19,519 nt of DNA from Clostridiales bacterium UBA4706 (GTDB taxonomy: Bacteria > Bacillota > Clostridia > Oscillospirales > Oscillospiraceae). Below, in pieces: positions 1 through 8,548 of the stretch. How positions within the stretch are numbered: the first letter of the stretch is position 1; each line of letters begins with the position of its first letter. Below the pieces are notes generated by a model. That model ran no database searches, was not told where the DNA came from, and saw nothing but the letters and a program-made list of their open reading frames with translations. The stretch is taken from assembly GCA_002404605.1 (NCBI GenBank), contig DHKA01000078.1, forward strand, positions 1 to 19,519, given 5' to 3'. The position numbers were made by a program, and so were the translations under genes.

Positions 1-320
1 CCGATGAGCTTGTCGGCGCGGTGACGCGCGCGGCAGGACTTGCAGTCGAGCAGAGGGTCGGAGAAGCTCGAAACATGGCCGGTCGTCACCCACGTCTGCG
101 GGTTCATGATGATGGCGGCGTCAAGACCGACGTTGTACGGGCTCTCCTGCACGAACTTCTTGAGCCACGCCTTCTTGACGTTGTTCTTGAACTCCACACC
201 GAGCGGACCGTAGTCCCAGGAGTTGGCAAGGCCGCCGTAAATTTCGCTTCCGGCGTAGACGAAGCCGCGGTTCTTGCAGAACGCTACGATCTTGTCCATG
301 GTTTTCTCGTTATGATCCAT
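1..320 (-). CDS. glyS: Glycine--tRNA ligase, alpha2 type (5' end only)
   Basis: This is the N-terminal part (about 106 codons) of a glycyl-tRNA synthetase that runs off the left edge of the window. The enzyme charges tRNA-Gly with glycine in the cytoplasm. The translated start reads MDHNEKTMDKIVAFCKNRGF, followed by an AGSEIYGGLANSWDYGPLG block and a LLDCKSCRARHRADKLIG block. These are hallmarks of the single-chain homodimeric class II enzyme found in many Clostridia, as opposed to the alpha2-beta2 GlyQ/GlyS enzyme. The ATG at 318-320 is preceded by an AGAAAGGAAAG ribosome binding site. A promoter lies only about 55 bases upstream, so the leader is too short for a T-box riboswitch. The gene lies downstream of, and in the same direction as, the PrsW-type gene. 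The identification is firm, but the C-terminal part is not visible. Confidence 0.95.
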   Translation of the reverse strand, partial: MDHNEKTMDKIVAFCKNRGFVYAGSEIYGGLANSWDYGPLGVEFKNNVKKAWLKKFVQESPYNVGLDAAIIMNPQTWVTTGHVSSFSDPLLDCKSCRARHRADKLI

Positions 321-375
321 ATTTCTTTCCTTTCTCCCGCGGCCGGCTGCCGCAGGATAAAATAATAACTTATGT

Positions 376-404
376 AGTGTACCACGCCGCGGCCCGATGT
401 ACAA
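376..404 (-). promoter_or_regulatory. Putative sigma-A promoter for glyS, within a hairpin
   Basis: On the minus strand a -35 TTGTAC (399-404) and a -10 TACACT (376-381) are separated by 17 bp and point at glyS. The spacer coincides with one arm of the perfect GC-rich inverted repeat at 382-416. This was assigned by sequence match only. Confidence 0.5.
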
Positions 405-422
405 GCCGCGGCGTGGATTTTT
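382..422 (+). terminator. 12-bp GC-rich hairpin with T-tract on the plus-strand side
   Basis: CCACGCCGCGGC (382-393) pairs perfectly with GCCGCGGCGTGG (405-416) around an 11-base loop, and ATTTTTCTTT follows on the plus strand. It lies between the 3' end of the PrsW gene and the glyS promoter, both on the minus strand. The U-tract is therefore on the wrong side for the visible upstream gene. It may still terminate or attenuate prsW read-through without a good U-tract, or stop antisense transcription. Confidence 0.5.
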
Positions 423-424
423 CT

Positions 425-1141
425 TTATCGGATAAACCGGTCGTTGCGCGAAACGATCTTCACGCGGCGGCTCGCCGCAAGGAATACGATGACAATGAAC
501 ACGATAAAGATGAGACCGCTGTAGTCAAATTCGAGCGAGGCGAGAAAGTCGTACATGCCGTGGATCAGCACGGGCAGCCACAGCGCCCGGCGGCGGCAGA
601 CGCGCTCGCCAACAAGATCGCCCTCGTTCGCGTAGCGCCGCGCCGCGCCGTACCAGATGCCCATGAAAACGCCGAAGCAGGCATGACCCGGCACCGCCGT
701 CACCGCGCGCACCAGCGCCGTGCCGAAACCGTACATGGCGACATATCCGATGTTCTCCCACAGCGCAAAGCCGAGCGAGACGAACACTGCGTACACCACG
801 CCGTCAAACTGGCAGTTGAAATTCGGGCTGCGCCACGTCCGCCAACGGAGCAGCAGCAGTTTGAAGCCCTCCTCCGAGAGCGCCACAACGATGAAGTTGG
901 AAAGGATCAGATAGCCGAGATCGGTCTCGTCAAAGAACGAGAGCAGGATATCCTCGCCGATCGTCTCGGTCACGATGGCGAGCGCCGTGGCGATCACGCC
1001 GAAAACGAGCAGTGAGACCAAAAGCCCCGCCGGTTCCTTTTCCAGCCGGTCGGCGCGGTAGACCTGGGTCATCAGTATCACCGCCGGTATCACCGCCGCG
1101 GCGATCAGCACGGGATCCATTTCGCTTATGGTGGAGAGCAT
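425..1141 (-). CDS. prsW: PrsW-family intramembrane metalloprotease
   Basis: This 238-residue polytopic membrane protein belongs to the PrsW family (peptidase M82). In Bacillus the founding member makes the first cut in the anti-sigma factor RsiW. Family landmarks are visible in order: a SEEGFK motif (E90, E91, K94), a QFDGVVYAVFVSLGFALWEN block (D113, E129), a PGHACFGVFMG block (H153) and an IHGMYDF block (H194, D198). These acidic and histidine residues on membrane helices are thought to form the active site. Hydrophobic segments span about residues 10-28, 38-60, 76-98, 114-140 and 205-223. The length matches the family. The ATG at 1139-1141 follows a GAGGGGG ribosome binding site; another ATG five bases upstream is out of frame. 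No anti-sigma factor gene lies nearby, so the substrate is unknown. Confidence 0.88.
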   Translation of the reverse strand: MLSTISEMDPVLIAAAVIPAVILMTQVYRADRLEKEPAGLLVSLLVFGVIATALAIVTETIGEDILLSFFDETDLGYLILSNFIVVALSEEGFKLLLLRWRTWRSPNFNCQFDGVVYAVFVSLGFALWENIGYVAMYGFGTALVRAVTAVPGHACFGVFMGIWYGAARRYANEGDLVGERVCRRRALWLPVLIHGMYDFLASLEFDYSGLIFIVFIVIVFLAASRRVKIVSRNDRFIR

Positions 1142-1178
1142 TGCATTTCCCCCTCTTATTTCTTATTTCTTTGTCATT

Positions 1179-1207
1179 TTTATAGCATACACCGCAGCGG
1201 ATTGCAA
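1179..1207 (-). promoter_or_regulatory. Putative promoter for prsW
   Basis: A minus-strand -35 TTGCAA (1202-1207) and -10 TATAAA (1179-1184) with a 17-bp spacer lie about 40 bp upstream of the prsW start. This was assigned by consensus match. Confidence 0.6.
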
Positions 1208-1223
1208 GGAGCTTCCAAAGCAC

Positions 1224-1252
1224 TTGTTATCAGATCAAGCGCTTGATATAAT
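1224..1252 (+). promoter_or_regulatory. Putative promoter for addAB with a palindrome in the spacer
   Basis: A plus-strand -35 TTGTTA (1224-1229) and -10 TATAAT (1247-1252) are 17 bp apart. The spacer carries the perfect 14-bp palindrome ATCAAGCGCTTGAT (1234-1247), whose last base is the first base of the -10 box. Its AAGCGCTT core resembles operators of LacI/GalR/CcpA-family repressors. The next plus-strand gene, addB, starts about 470 bp downstream, beyond two repeat elements. Confidence 0.55.
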
Positions 1253-1271
1253 AGATGCGTTATAGAGAAAA

Positions 1272-1405
1272 GGCCCCCTTGTGCAAAGGGGGGCTGTCAG
1301 CCGTCAGACTGGCTGAGGGATTGTTCTCTTTCGGAACACTCTGCGCTCTGCAATCCCTCCGTCAAAACCTGCGGTTTTGCCACCTCCCTTTACACAAGGG
1401 AGGCT
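1272..1405 (+). repeat. Short inverted-repeat element 1 (MITE-like), about 134 bp
   Basis: The ends are imperfect terminal inverted repeats of about 22 bp. The left arm (1273-1294) contains CCCTTGTGCAAAGGG, and the right arm (1383-1404) contains its near reverse complement CCCTTTACACAAGGG. They differ by two mismatches and one gap. A second internal pair, GAGGGATTG (near 1316) and CAATCCCTC (near 1352), makes the whole element foldable. No plausible protein is encoded. I recall closely similar dispersed intergenic repeats in gut Oscillospirales genomes, but I could not search. Strand is arbitrary. Confidence 0.75.
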
Positions 1406-1406
1406 T

Positions 1407-1681
1407 GCGTCGATTGACAAGGGCACACGCGGTTCTACCGGGCGGAAATGCCCTCATATGGCGTCATAGCCCTTGTGAATACACAAAGTATTCTCTGCGG
1501 GCTTTTCCTAATCTGAGAGCATTTCTGCTCCGGCAGAACTGCTTCGCATCGGACAGCCTTGGATTTTTGAGGGATTTTTGTTCTTCTTTGGCGACGGCGG
1601 GCTATCGCCCGCCGAGACAAAAAGGGCAAAAAGCACCGAAAAGGCTGGCTGTCCGACGTGCGTGCCCTTGTCAATCGACGC
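1407..1681 (+). repeat. Inverted-repeat element 2 (MITE-like), 275 bp with perfect 20-bp ends
   Basis: The terminal repeat GCGTCGATTGACAAGGGCAC (1407-1426) is matched by its exact reverse complement at 1662-1681. An internal inverted pair, TCGGACAGCC (about 1550) and GGCTGTCCGA (about 1648), and a GC-rich hairpin around GGCGGGCTATCGCCCGCC (about 1597-1614) give it strong secondary structure. It begins one base after element 1. The open frames across it show no recognisable protein, so it would need a transposase supplied elsewhere. Together with element 1 it forms the long transcribed leader of addB if the promoter at 1224 is used. Strand is arbitrary. Confidence 0.75.
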
Positions 1682-1720
1682 TTCTATAAGGAATTTATTG
1701 GATGCAAAGGAGGGAGCGCC

Positions 1721-4700
1721 ATGCTGCGGCTGATCCTGGGCCGTGCCGGAACGGGCAAGACCGCGCTTTTATTCTCCGAGATCGCGCGCCGCTGCGCCGC
1801 CAGGCAGTCCGGCAGCTTTCTCATCGTACCGGAGCAGTACAGCCACGAGGCCGAGCGCGAGCTCGCGCAGCGCTGCGGCGACACGGCGAGCCTTTATGCC
1901 GAGGTGCTCTCGTTTTCGCGCCTTGCCCACCGCGTAGCCATTGGCTGCGGTGGGAGCGGGCGCATCTACATGGATAAGCCCGGCCGCTTTCTCCAGCTCT
2001 CGCTCGCGCTCGAGCAGATCGGCGGCGCGCTCACCGTCTACGGCGGCAGCGCCCGCTCGCCGGAGCGGATGGTGCAGCTTCTCTCGGCGCTCGACGAGCT
2101 GCATTTCGGCTGTGCCGCGCCCGACGCGCTGCGCAAAGCCGCCGGGAACGCCACCGCCGCCCTCTCGGACAAGCTGCGCGACCTCGCGCTCTTGCAGGAA
2201 GCGCTCGACGCACTCTCCGCGCAGTCCGGCGCCGATCCAGCCGGGCGGCTCGATGTGCTCGCAGAGCAGCTTCCGGCCTGCACGTGGCTTTGCGGCGCAA
2301 AATTTTATATCGACGGCTTCACAGACTTCACTGCGCAGGAGCGGCGCGTCATCCGCGCGCTTCTGCCGCTCGCAGATGTAACGGTCTGTCTCACGTGCGA
2401 TGATCCCGCGTCCGGCAGCGAGGTGTTCTCCCTCGCCCGGCGCACGGTGCGCGCGCTGCGCGACGCCGCCGCCGAGGATGGCATAGATGCGGAGATCGTC
2501 TCCGTGCCGCGCGGCGGGGGGCGCGCGCCTATGGCGTTCCTCGAGGAAAACATTTTCGGCTGGACGGACGAAACGCGCGACGCCGCCGGGAGCATCCGGC
2601 TCGTGCGTGCCTCCGGCGTCGCGGCGGAGTGCGAGCTCGCCGCGGCGGAGATGCGGCGGCTCGTGCGCGAAACGTCCTGCCGCTGGCGCGACATTGCCGT
2701 CGCGGTGCGCGGCTTTGAGGATTACCGCGCCCCGCTGGAAGAGGCGTGCCGCCGCGCCGGTGTGCCGCTCTATGCGAGCGCGCGCACCGATATTTTCACC
2801 CGCCCGCTCCCGGCGCTCGTCGCCGCGGCGTTCGATATTCTCGCGGACGGCTGGAGCTATGAAAGCGTATTTACGTATCTCAAAACCGGTCTGACCGGCA
2901 TCTCCCGCGCCGACTGCGACGCGCTGGAAAACTATGTCCTTCTCTGGTCGCTGCGCGGTACGGCCTGGACGCGCGAGGAACCCTGGCGGCAGCACCCGGA
3001 CGGCTTCGGCGGAAAACCGACGCCGGAGAGCGACGCGCTTCTCGAAAAGCTGGACGCGCTCCGCCGGAACGTGGCCGCGCCGCTCGCGGCGCTGGAACGG
3101 CGCGGAAAAGAGGCGGCCGACGCGCGCGGGCAGTGCGCCGCGCTCGCGGCATTCTGGGAGGACATTTCCCTGCCGGAGCATCTGGAAGAGCGCTCTCTCG
3201 CGCTCGAAGAGGCCGGAGAGCTTCAGACCGCGGCGGAATACCGCCAGCTCTGGGAGCTGATGGTTTCGGCGCTTGAGCAGTGCGAGGCCATCCTCGGCGA
3301 CATGCCGCTCTCGCAGGAGGATTTCGGGCGTCTCTTCCGCCGGATGCTCTCGCAGTACGACATCGGCACGATCCCCGTCGCGCTCGACCGCGTGACCGCC
3401 GGAGACTTTGACCGCATGCGGCGGCGCAGCATCCGCCATCTGCTCGTGCTGGGCGCGTCCGACGACCGTCTGCCGCGCGTTTCCGATACCCCCGGCGTGT
3501 TCACCGACACCGAACGCGAGGAGCTGCGCGCGATGGACATTGAGCTTTCCGGCGGCGACGACGAGCTCGACCGCGAATTCAATCTCATCTACAACGTCCT
3601 CACGCTGCCCGCGGAAAGCCTTTACGTAAGCCGCAGCGCGTTTTCCCCTGATGGGAGCGAGACGCGCCCATCGTTCGTCGCCGACCGGATCGCCCGGCTG
3701 TTCTCGCTCAAAGAGGAGAGCGGCGACATGCGCGCGGCAAGAGCGCAGTCTCTCTCCGGTGCGCTGGAGCTTGCCTGCGCCGGGGATGGCGCCGCGCGGG
3801 AGTATTTTGCCGCCCGCGGGGAGAGCGAGCGTATCGCCGCCATCGAAAAGGCGGCGGAAGAGGTGCGCGGCGCGCTCTCGCGCGAGAGCGTGACGGCGCT
3901 GTACGGACGGGAGATGCATCTCACCGCCTCGCGCATCGACAACTTTGCCTCCTGCCGGTTCCAGTATTTTCTGCGCTACGGCCTGCGCGCCAAGCCGCGC
4001 CAGAGCGCGCGGTTCGACCCGCCGGAGCTCGGCACCTTCCTGCACTATCTGCTCGAGCACGTCGCGCGCGATGCCGCTTTGCAGGGCGGCTTTGCCGCCG
4101 TGGACGACGACGCCGTGGCGCGTCTCGCGGAGAAATACGTCCGCGAATACGTCCGCACCGAGCTGGAGGACTTCCGTGAAAAGAGTCCCCGGTTCGTATA
4201 TCTCTTCCGCCGTCTGACGGAAACGGCGCGGCGCGTCGTGCTCGATACGGCGCGGGAGCTGCGCGTTTCGGATTTCCGCCCGCTCGATTTTGAGCTCAAT
4301 TTCTCCGACGACAAGGACATGCCGCCGGTGTCGCTCGGAAGCGGGGACGGTTCGCTCGTGCTCAACGGCGTTGCCGACCGCGTGGACGGCTGGGAGCACG
4401 ACGGAAAGCTCTATCTTCGCGTTGTGGACTATAAGTCCGGCGTGAAGAGCTTTTCGCTCACGGACGTCTGGTACGGCATGGGATTGCAGATGCTGCTTTA
4501 TCTCTTCACGCTGGAGAAAAACGGCGCGGCGCGCTATGGGAAGGAGATCGTCCCGTCCGGCGTGCTGTACGTTCCTGCGCGGGACGTGCTCGTCTCCGCA
4601 CCGGAACGGCTCTCGGACGAAGATATCGTAAAGGAGAAGGCCAAACGCCTTCGCCGCAGCGGGCTGCTGCTCGCCGAGGACGATGTGCTGCACGCCATGG

Positions 4701-5032
4701 AGCACGGCGATGCGCCGCAGTATCTCCCCGTATCGGTCAACCGCGCCGGGGAATATACCGGCGACGCGCTCGCCTCCGCCGCGCAGCTCGGAGAACTTTC
4801 GCAATTTCTCGAGAAAACGCTTACGGACATGGCGCGCGAGCTGCACCGCGGCAGCATCGCCGCCGACCCGTGGTTCAAGACCGAGCAGGACAACGCCTGC
4901 CGCACCTGTGATTTTTACGACGCCTGCCGCTTCAGTGAAAAGACGGACGGCTGGCGGTTCAAAACATCGCTCAAAGCGCCCGAATTCTGGGCGCGGCTCG
5001 AAAAGGGAGAGGAGGATCCGCCGTGCCGCTGA
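1721..5032 (+). CDS. addB: ATP-dependent helicase/nuclease AddB
   Basis: This is the AddB subunit (1103 residues) of the AddAB helicase-nuclease, which resects double-strand DNA breaks for RecA loading and degrades foreign linear DNA. The protein opens with MLRLILGRAGTGKT; the Walker A motif is at residues 7-14. The C-terminal RecB-like nuclease domain contains a GVADRVDGW block and VVDYKSG (D903, K905). Four cysteines, C745 near the start of that domain and C1060, C1063 and C1069 in ACRTCDFYDACRF, match the iron-sulfur cluster that staples AddB nucleases. The length is slightly short for the family (about 1150). The start is the ATG at 1721, which follows AAAGGAGGG and gives the conserved N-terminus; the frame stays open further upstream into element 2, but that part is not conserved coding sequence. 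It overlaps addA by 10 bp, so the two are co-translated. Confidence 0.96.
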   Translation: MLRLILGRAGTGKTALLFSEIARRCAARQSGSFLIVPEQYSHEAERELAQRCGDTASLYAEVLSFSRLAHRVAIGCGGSGRIYMDKPGRFLQLSLALEQIGGALTVYGGSARSPERMVQLLSALDELHFGCAAPDALRKAAGNATAALSDKLRDLALLQEALDALSAQSGADPAGRLDVLAEQLPACTWLCGAKFYIDGFTDFTAQERRVIRALLPLADVTVCLTCDDPASGSEVFSLARRTVRALRDAAAEDGIDAEIVSVPRGGGRAPMAFLEENIFGWTDETRDAAGSIRLVRASGVAAECELAAAEMRRLVRETSCRWRDIAVAVRGFEDYRAPLEEACRRAGVPLYASARTDIFTRPLPALVAAAFDILADGWSYESVFTYLKTGLTGISRADCDALENYVLLWSLRGTAWTREEPWRQHPDGFGGKPTPESDALLEKLDALRRNVAAPLAALERRGKEAADARGQCAALAAFWEDISLPEHLEERSLALEEAGELQTAAEYRQLWELMVSALEQCEAILGDMPLSQEDFGRLFRRMLSQYDIGTIPVALDRVTAGDFDRMRRRSIRHLLVLGASDDRLPRVSDTPGVFTDTEREELRAMDIELSGGDDELDREFNLIYNVLTLPAESLYVSRSAFSPDGSETRPSFVADRIARLFSLKEESGDMRAARAQSLSGALELACAGDGAAREYFAARGESERIAAIEKAAEEVRGALSRESVTALYGREMHLTASRIDNFASCRFQYFLRYGLRAKPRQSARFDPPELGTFLHYLLEHVARDAALQGGFAAVDDDAVARLAEKYVREYVRTELEDFREKSPRFVYLFRRLTETARRVVLDTARELRVSDFRPLDFELNFSDDKDMPPVSLGSGDGSLVLNGVADRVDGWEHDGKLYLRVVDYKSGVKSFSLTDVWYGMGLQMLLYLFTLEKNGAARYGKEIVPSGVLYVPARDVLVSAPERLSDEDIVKEKAKRLRRSGLLLAEDDVLHAMEHGDAPQYLPVSVNRAGEYTGDALASAAQLGELSQFLEKTLTDMARELHRGSIAADPWFKTEQDNACRTCDFYDACRFSEKTDGWRFKTSLKAPEFWARLEKGEEDPPCR

Positions 5033-8000
5033 CACCGTATCAGGAGCTCGCCGCCGAAAGCCGCGGCGGAGCGCGGCTCGTCTCCGCCGCCGCCGGTTCG
5101 GGCAAGACCAAGGTCCTCGTCGAACGGCTCATGCGCTATGTAGACCGCGGCGCGGACATCGACGACTTTCTCGTTATCACCTATACCCGCGCCGCCGCGG
5201 GCGAGCTGCGCAGCCGCATTCTCTCCGCGCTCGGCGAGCGCATCGCCGCCGATCCGATGAACCGCCGTCTCCGGCGGCAGACGGAGCTGTGCTGCCGCGC
5301 CTCCATCGGCACGATCGACAGTCTGTGCGGCCGGTTTCTGCGGGAGAATACCCACCTTGCCGGTATCTCGCCGGATTACCGCGTCATCGAGCCGGACCGT
5401 GCCGGGGAGATCCGCGCCAACGTGCTCGACCGGCTGCTCGAAAAGCTCTACGACCGGCTCGACGACGATCCCGGTGCCAAAGCGCTCGTCGATTCGTTCG
5501 GCGCCGGGCGGAACGACGATAAGCTCGCCGCGCTCATTCTTCGTCTGCACGACGCCGTGCAGAGCCACGCCGATCCCGCCGCATGGCTCGATAGCCAGCG
5601 CGCCGCGCTCGCCGTGCCGGAGGGAACGGACGCCGGGGAGACCGCATGGGGCCGGTATCTTCTCTCGCGCACGGCGGCTCAGGCGGAATACTGGGCCGCG
5701 CGCATCGGCGCGCTGCGCGCCGCGCTCGCGCAGCCGGGGCGCGAAGCTCTCGAAAAAGCCTACGCCGACAGTCTTGACGTCACTGCCGAGGGGCTGCGGA
5801 ACATGGCGCGGGCGGCCTCGCTCGGCTGGGAGGCCGCACGGAGCGCCTGCACCGTTGAATTCCCGCGCATCGGTATATACAAAGGCGAGGATCCGCTCGC
5901 GCAGAGCGTCAAGTCCGCGCGCACCGACTGCAAAAAGGCATGCGACAAATGGAGGCACACGTTTGCCGACAGCTCCGACACACTGCTGCGCGAGCTTTCG
6001 GAGACCGCGCCCGCCATCGACGCGCTGCTCTCGCTCACGCTGGAGCTTGACCGCGCCTATGCCGCCGAGAAGCGGCGGCAGGGCCTGTGTGATTTTTCCG
6101 ATCAGGAGCACATGATGCTCCGGCTGCTGGAGGATACGTCCAACGGCCTCGCCGCGTCGCTCTCCGCGCGCTATATCGAGGTGCTCGTGGACGAATATCA
6201 GGACGTAAACGCCTGTCAGGACGCGCTCTTTCAGCTGCTCTCCGACGGCGGGCGCAGGCTCTTCATGGTCGGGGACGTGAAGCAGTCGATCTACCGCTTC
6301 CGGCTCGCCGATCCCTCGATCTTTCTGGAAAAATACGAAAGCTGGGACGATCTCACGCCGGACTCGCCGCCGGAGAAGCCGGGGCGCATCCTGCTGCGGG
6401 AGAACTTCCGCTCACGGCGCGAAGTGCTTGACAGCGCGAACCACGTGTTCCGGAACATCATGTCCCGCTCGCTCGGCGAGCTCTGCTACGACGACGCCGC
6501 GGCGCTGCGTCCCGGGCGGGAGCTGCCGCCGGGCGGCGGCGCGCCGGCGGAGCTTGTCATCTTAACGCCGCCGGACGCCGACGGCGAGGAGGACCGGCCC
6601 GACAAAACGGTTCTGGAAGCGGAGTATATCGCCGCGCGCATCCGGCAGATGGTCGATGAGCGCACGCCCGTCACAGAGGGCGTGGGACTTCGCCCCTGCA
6701 CCTACGGTGATTTTGCCATTTTGATGCGCTCCTATAAGACCGCCGCGCCGCGATATCGCGCCGCGCTCGCCGCGCAGGGCATCCCGTCCGTATCGCAGCA
6801 GGGCGGCGGCTTCTACCGCTCCACGGAGATCACGGCGCTTCTCTCTCTGCTCGCGGTGATCGACAACCCACGGCAGGACGTGCCGCTCATCGCCGTGCTG
6901 CGCTCGCCGCTCTTCGGCTTTACGGCGGACGAGCTCTCCGCCGTCCGCGCCGCGGATAAAACCGCCGATTTCTACACTGCGCTCTGCCGCCGCGCGGAAA
7001 CGAACGAAAAGTGCGCCGCCTTTCTCGCGTCGCTCGAGCGCTACCGCGCTCTTGCGCCCGATCTCTCGGTCGAGGCACTTCTCTCGCGCATCTGCGACGA
7101 CACCTCTCTCTTCGCGCTGCTCGCCGCCATGCCGGACGGCGCGGCGCGACGCGAAAACGTTCACCGGCTCTCGGACTTTGCCCGCCAGTTTGAGCAGGAG
7201 GGCTACCGGGGGCTGTTCCGGTTTGTGCGCTGGATGAAGCAGCTTGAAGAGCGCGGCGACGAGCCGCGCACCGGCTCGATGGAGAGCCGCGACGCCGTGC
7301 AGATCCTCAGCATCCACCGCTCCAAGGGTCTCGAATACCCGATCGTCTTTCTTGCCGGGACGAGCCGCCGCTTCAATAAGATCGACTCCGCCGCCACGCT
7401 GCTCGTCCACCCGAAGCTCGGCGTGGGCGGCAAGGTCGTAGACACGAAGCGCGGCGTCGTCTACCCCTCGCTCGCGTGGCGGGCGATCTCGGCAAAGCTC
7501 GAAGAGGAAACGCTCTCGGAGGAAATGCGCGTTTTGTATGTCGCCATGACGCGCCCGAAGGACCGTCTTATCATCACCGCGCTCTGGCCGGACGCGGAAA
7601 AGACGCTTGCAAAGCTCCGCGAAGGACTCACCGAGCCCATCGCGCCGCAGCTTCTCTCCACGGACGCTTCGCTCTCCCACTGGCTCGCGCGCGCAGCGCT
7701 TCTGCCGGATAGCCCGATCGCGCTGCAAACCGTCCGCGCCGGAGAGGGCGCCGTCCCCGCCGCGCACCCCGCAGAGGAGCCGTGTGCGCCGGGAGCGGAG
7801 CAGAGCGCCGCTTTTGAAAGCGCGCTCGACTGGGAGTACCCGTACCGCTGGGCGCAGGAGCTGCCGTCAAAGATCACGGCGAGCGCGCTCGAGGGCACCG
7901 ACGCCGACCCGGACGCACAGAGCATCGCGCCGGAAGCGCAGCGCCGCCGGATCTTCCGCCGCCCGGTCTTCGGCGCGAAGGACGCGCCTCTCACCGGCAC

Positions 8001-8517
8001 CGCGCGCGGCGTCGCCGTGCACACGGTGCTGCAGTTCATCGACTATTCCCGCGTTTCCACGCCGGAGCAGGTACGCGGCGAGATCGAGCGGCTGAAAAAT
8101 GCCGAACACATCACCCCCGCGCAGGCCGCCGCGGTGGAGCCGGAGCGCATCTGCGCGCTGTTCGTCTCCCCCATCGGACAGAGGATCCTGCACGCGGACG
8201 AGGTCTGGCGCGAGCTGCGCTTTTCGCTGCTCACCGGTGCGGAGACCGTGTTCGATGCGCCGCCAGGCGAGGAAGTCCTCCTGCAGGGCGTCGCCGACTG
8301 CTGCATCCGTGAGGGGGATACGCTCACCGTCGTGGACTATAAGACGGACTACGTGACGGCGGAGACGCTCGCGGAGCGCGCCGCGGAGTACGCGCCGCAG
8401 GTCCGCGCTTATGCCGCCGCGCTCACGCGGCTGCTCGGAAAGCCGGTACGGGAGGGCGTTTTGTTCTTCCTGCGCACGGGGCAGAGCGTCTCCATCGACT
8501 GCCGCGGGAAAAAATAA
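5023..8517 (+). CDS. addA: ATP-dependent helicase/nuclease AddA
   Basis: This is the AddA subunit (1164 residues), a UvrD/Rep-like superfamily 1A 3'-5' helicase fused to a C-terminal RecB-family nuclease. Helicase motifs are visible in order: Walker A AAAGSGKT (22-29), motif II VDEYQD (D390, E391), motif III GDVKQSIYRFR (from 417), an ENFRSRREVLD block, SIHRSKGLEYPIVFLAG (S767, K768, G769), and motif VI RVLYVAMTRPKDRL (from 836). The nuclease domain shows GTARGVAVHTVLQFIDY, GVAD (D1092) and VVDYKTD (D1105, K1107). The start is GTG at 5023, because GAGAGGAGG lies just upstream and the frame begins with the conserved LTPYQELAA helicase entry. The length is a little below the usual 1200 or so. 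It forms an operon with addB; no clear terminator follows before the tRNA promoter. Confidence 0.97.
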   Translation: MPLTPYQELAAESRGGARLVSAAAGSGKTKVLVERLMRYVDRGADIDDFLVITYTRAAAGELRSRILSALGERIAADPMNRRLRRQTELCCRASIGTIDSLCGRFLRENTHLAGISPDYRVIEPDRAGEIRANVLDRLLEKLYDRLDDDPGAKALVDSFGAGRNDDKLAALILRLHDAVQSHADPAAWLDSQRAALAVPEGTDAGETAWGRYLLSRTAAQAEYWAARIGALRAALAQPGREALEKAYADSLDVTAEGLRNMARAASLGWEAARSACTVEFPRIGIYKGEDPLAQSVKSARTDCKKACDKWRHTFADSSDTLLRELSETAPAIDALLSLTLELDRAYAAEKRRQGLCDFSDQEHMMLRLLEDTSNGLAASLSARYIEVLVDEYQDVNACQDALFQLLSDGGRRLFMVGDVKQSIYRFRLADPSIFLEKYESWDDLTPDSPPEKPGRILLRENFRSRREVLDSANHVFRNIMSRSLGELCYDDAAALRPGRELPPGGGAPAELVILTPPDADGEEDRPDKTVLEAEYIAARIRQMVDERTPVTEGVGLRPCTYGDFAILMRSYKTAAPRYRAALAAQGIPSVSQQGGGFYRSTEITALLSLLAVIDNPRQDVPLIAVLRSPLFGFTADELSAVRAADKTADFYTALCRRAETNEKCAAFLASLERYRALAPDLSVEALLSRICDDTSLFALLAAMPDGAARRENVHRLSDFARQFEQEGYRGLFRFVRWMKQLEERGDEPRTGSMESRDAVQILSIHRSKGLEYPIVFLAGTSRRFNKIDSAATLLVHPKLGVGGKVVDTKRGVVYPSLAWRAISAKLEEETLSEEMRVLYVAMTRPKDRLIITALWPDAEKTLAKLREGLTEPIAPQLLSTDASLSHWLARAALLPDSPIALQTVRAGEGAVPAAHPAEEPCAPGAEQSAAFESALDWEYPYRWAQELPSKITASALEGTDADPDAQSIAPEAQRRRIFRRPVFGAKDAPLTGTARGVAVHTVLQFIDYSRVSTPEQVRGEIERLKNAEHITPAQAAAVEPERICALFVSPIGQRILHADEVWRELRFSLLTGAETVFDAPPGEEVLLQGVADCCIREGDTLTVVDYKTDYVTAETLAERAAEYAPQVRAYAAALTRLLGKPVREGVLFFLRTGQSVSIDCRGKK

Positions 8518-8548
8518 AAGAAAATCCAAGAAAACTTGCCGATTCCGC

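Noticed and set aside
321..424. A T-box riboswitch upstream of glyS
   Set aside because: The promoter lies only about 55 bases from the start codon, and no T-box consensus or antiterminator-sized region is present.
1255..1689. A 144-codon plus-strand frame across both repeat elements
   Set aside because: Its sequence follows the terminal repeats of the elements and shows no protein-like composition or ribosome binding site.
1769..5035. A very long minus-strand open frame (over 1000 codons) antisense to addB
   Set aside because: It lies antisense to a gene with clear AddB motifs, has no ribosome binding site at a plausible start, and its arginine-, alanine- and glutamate-rich composition is what GC-biased third positions produce on the opposite strand.
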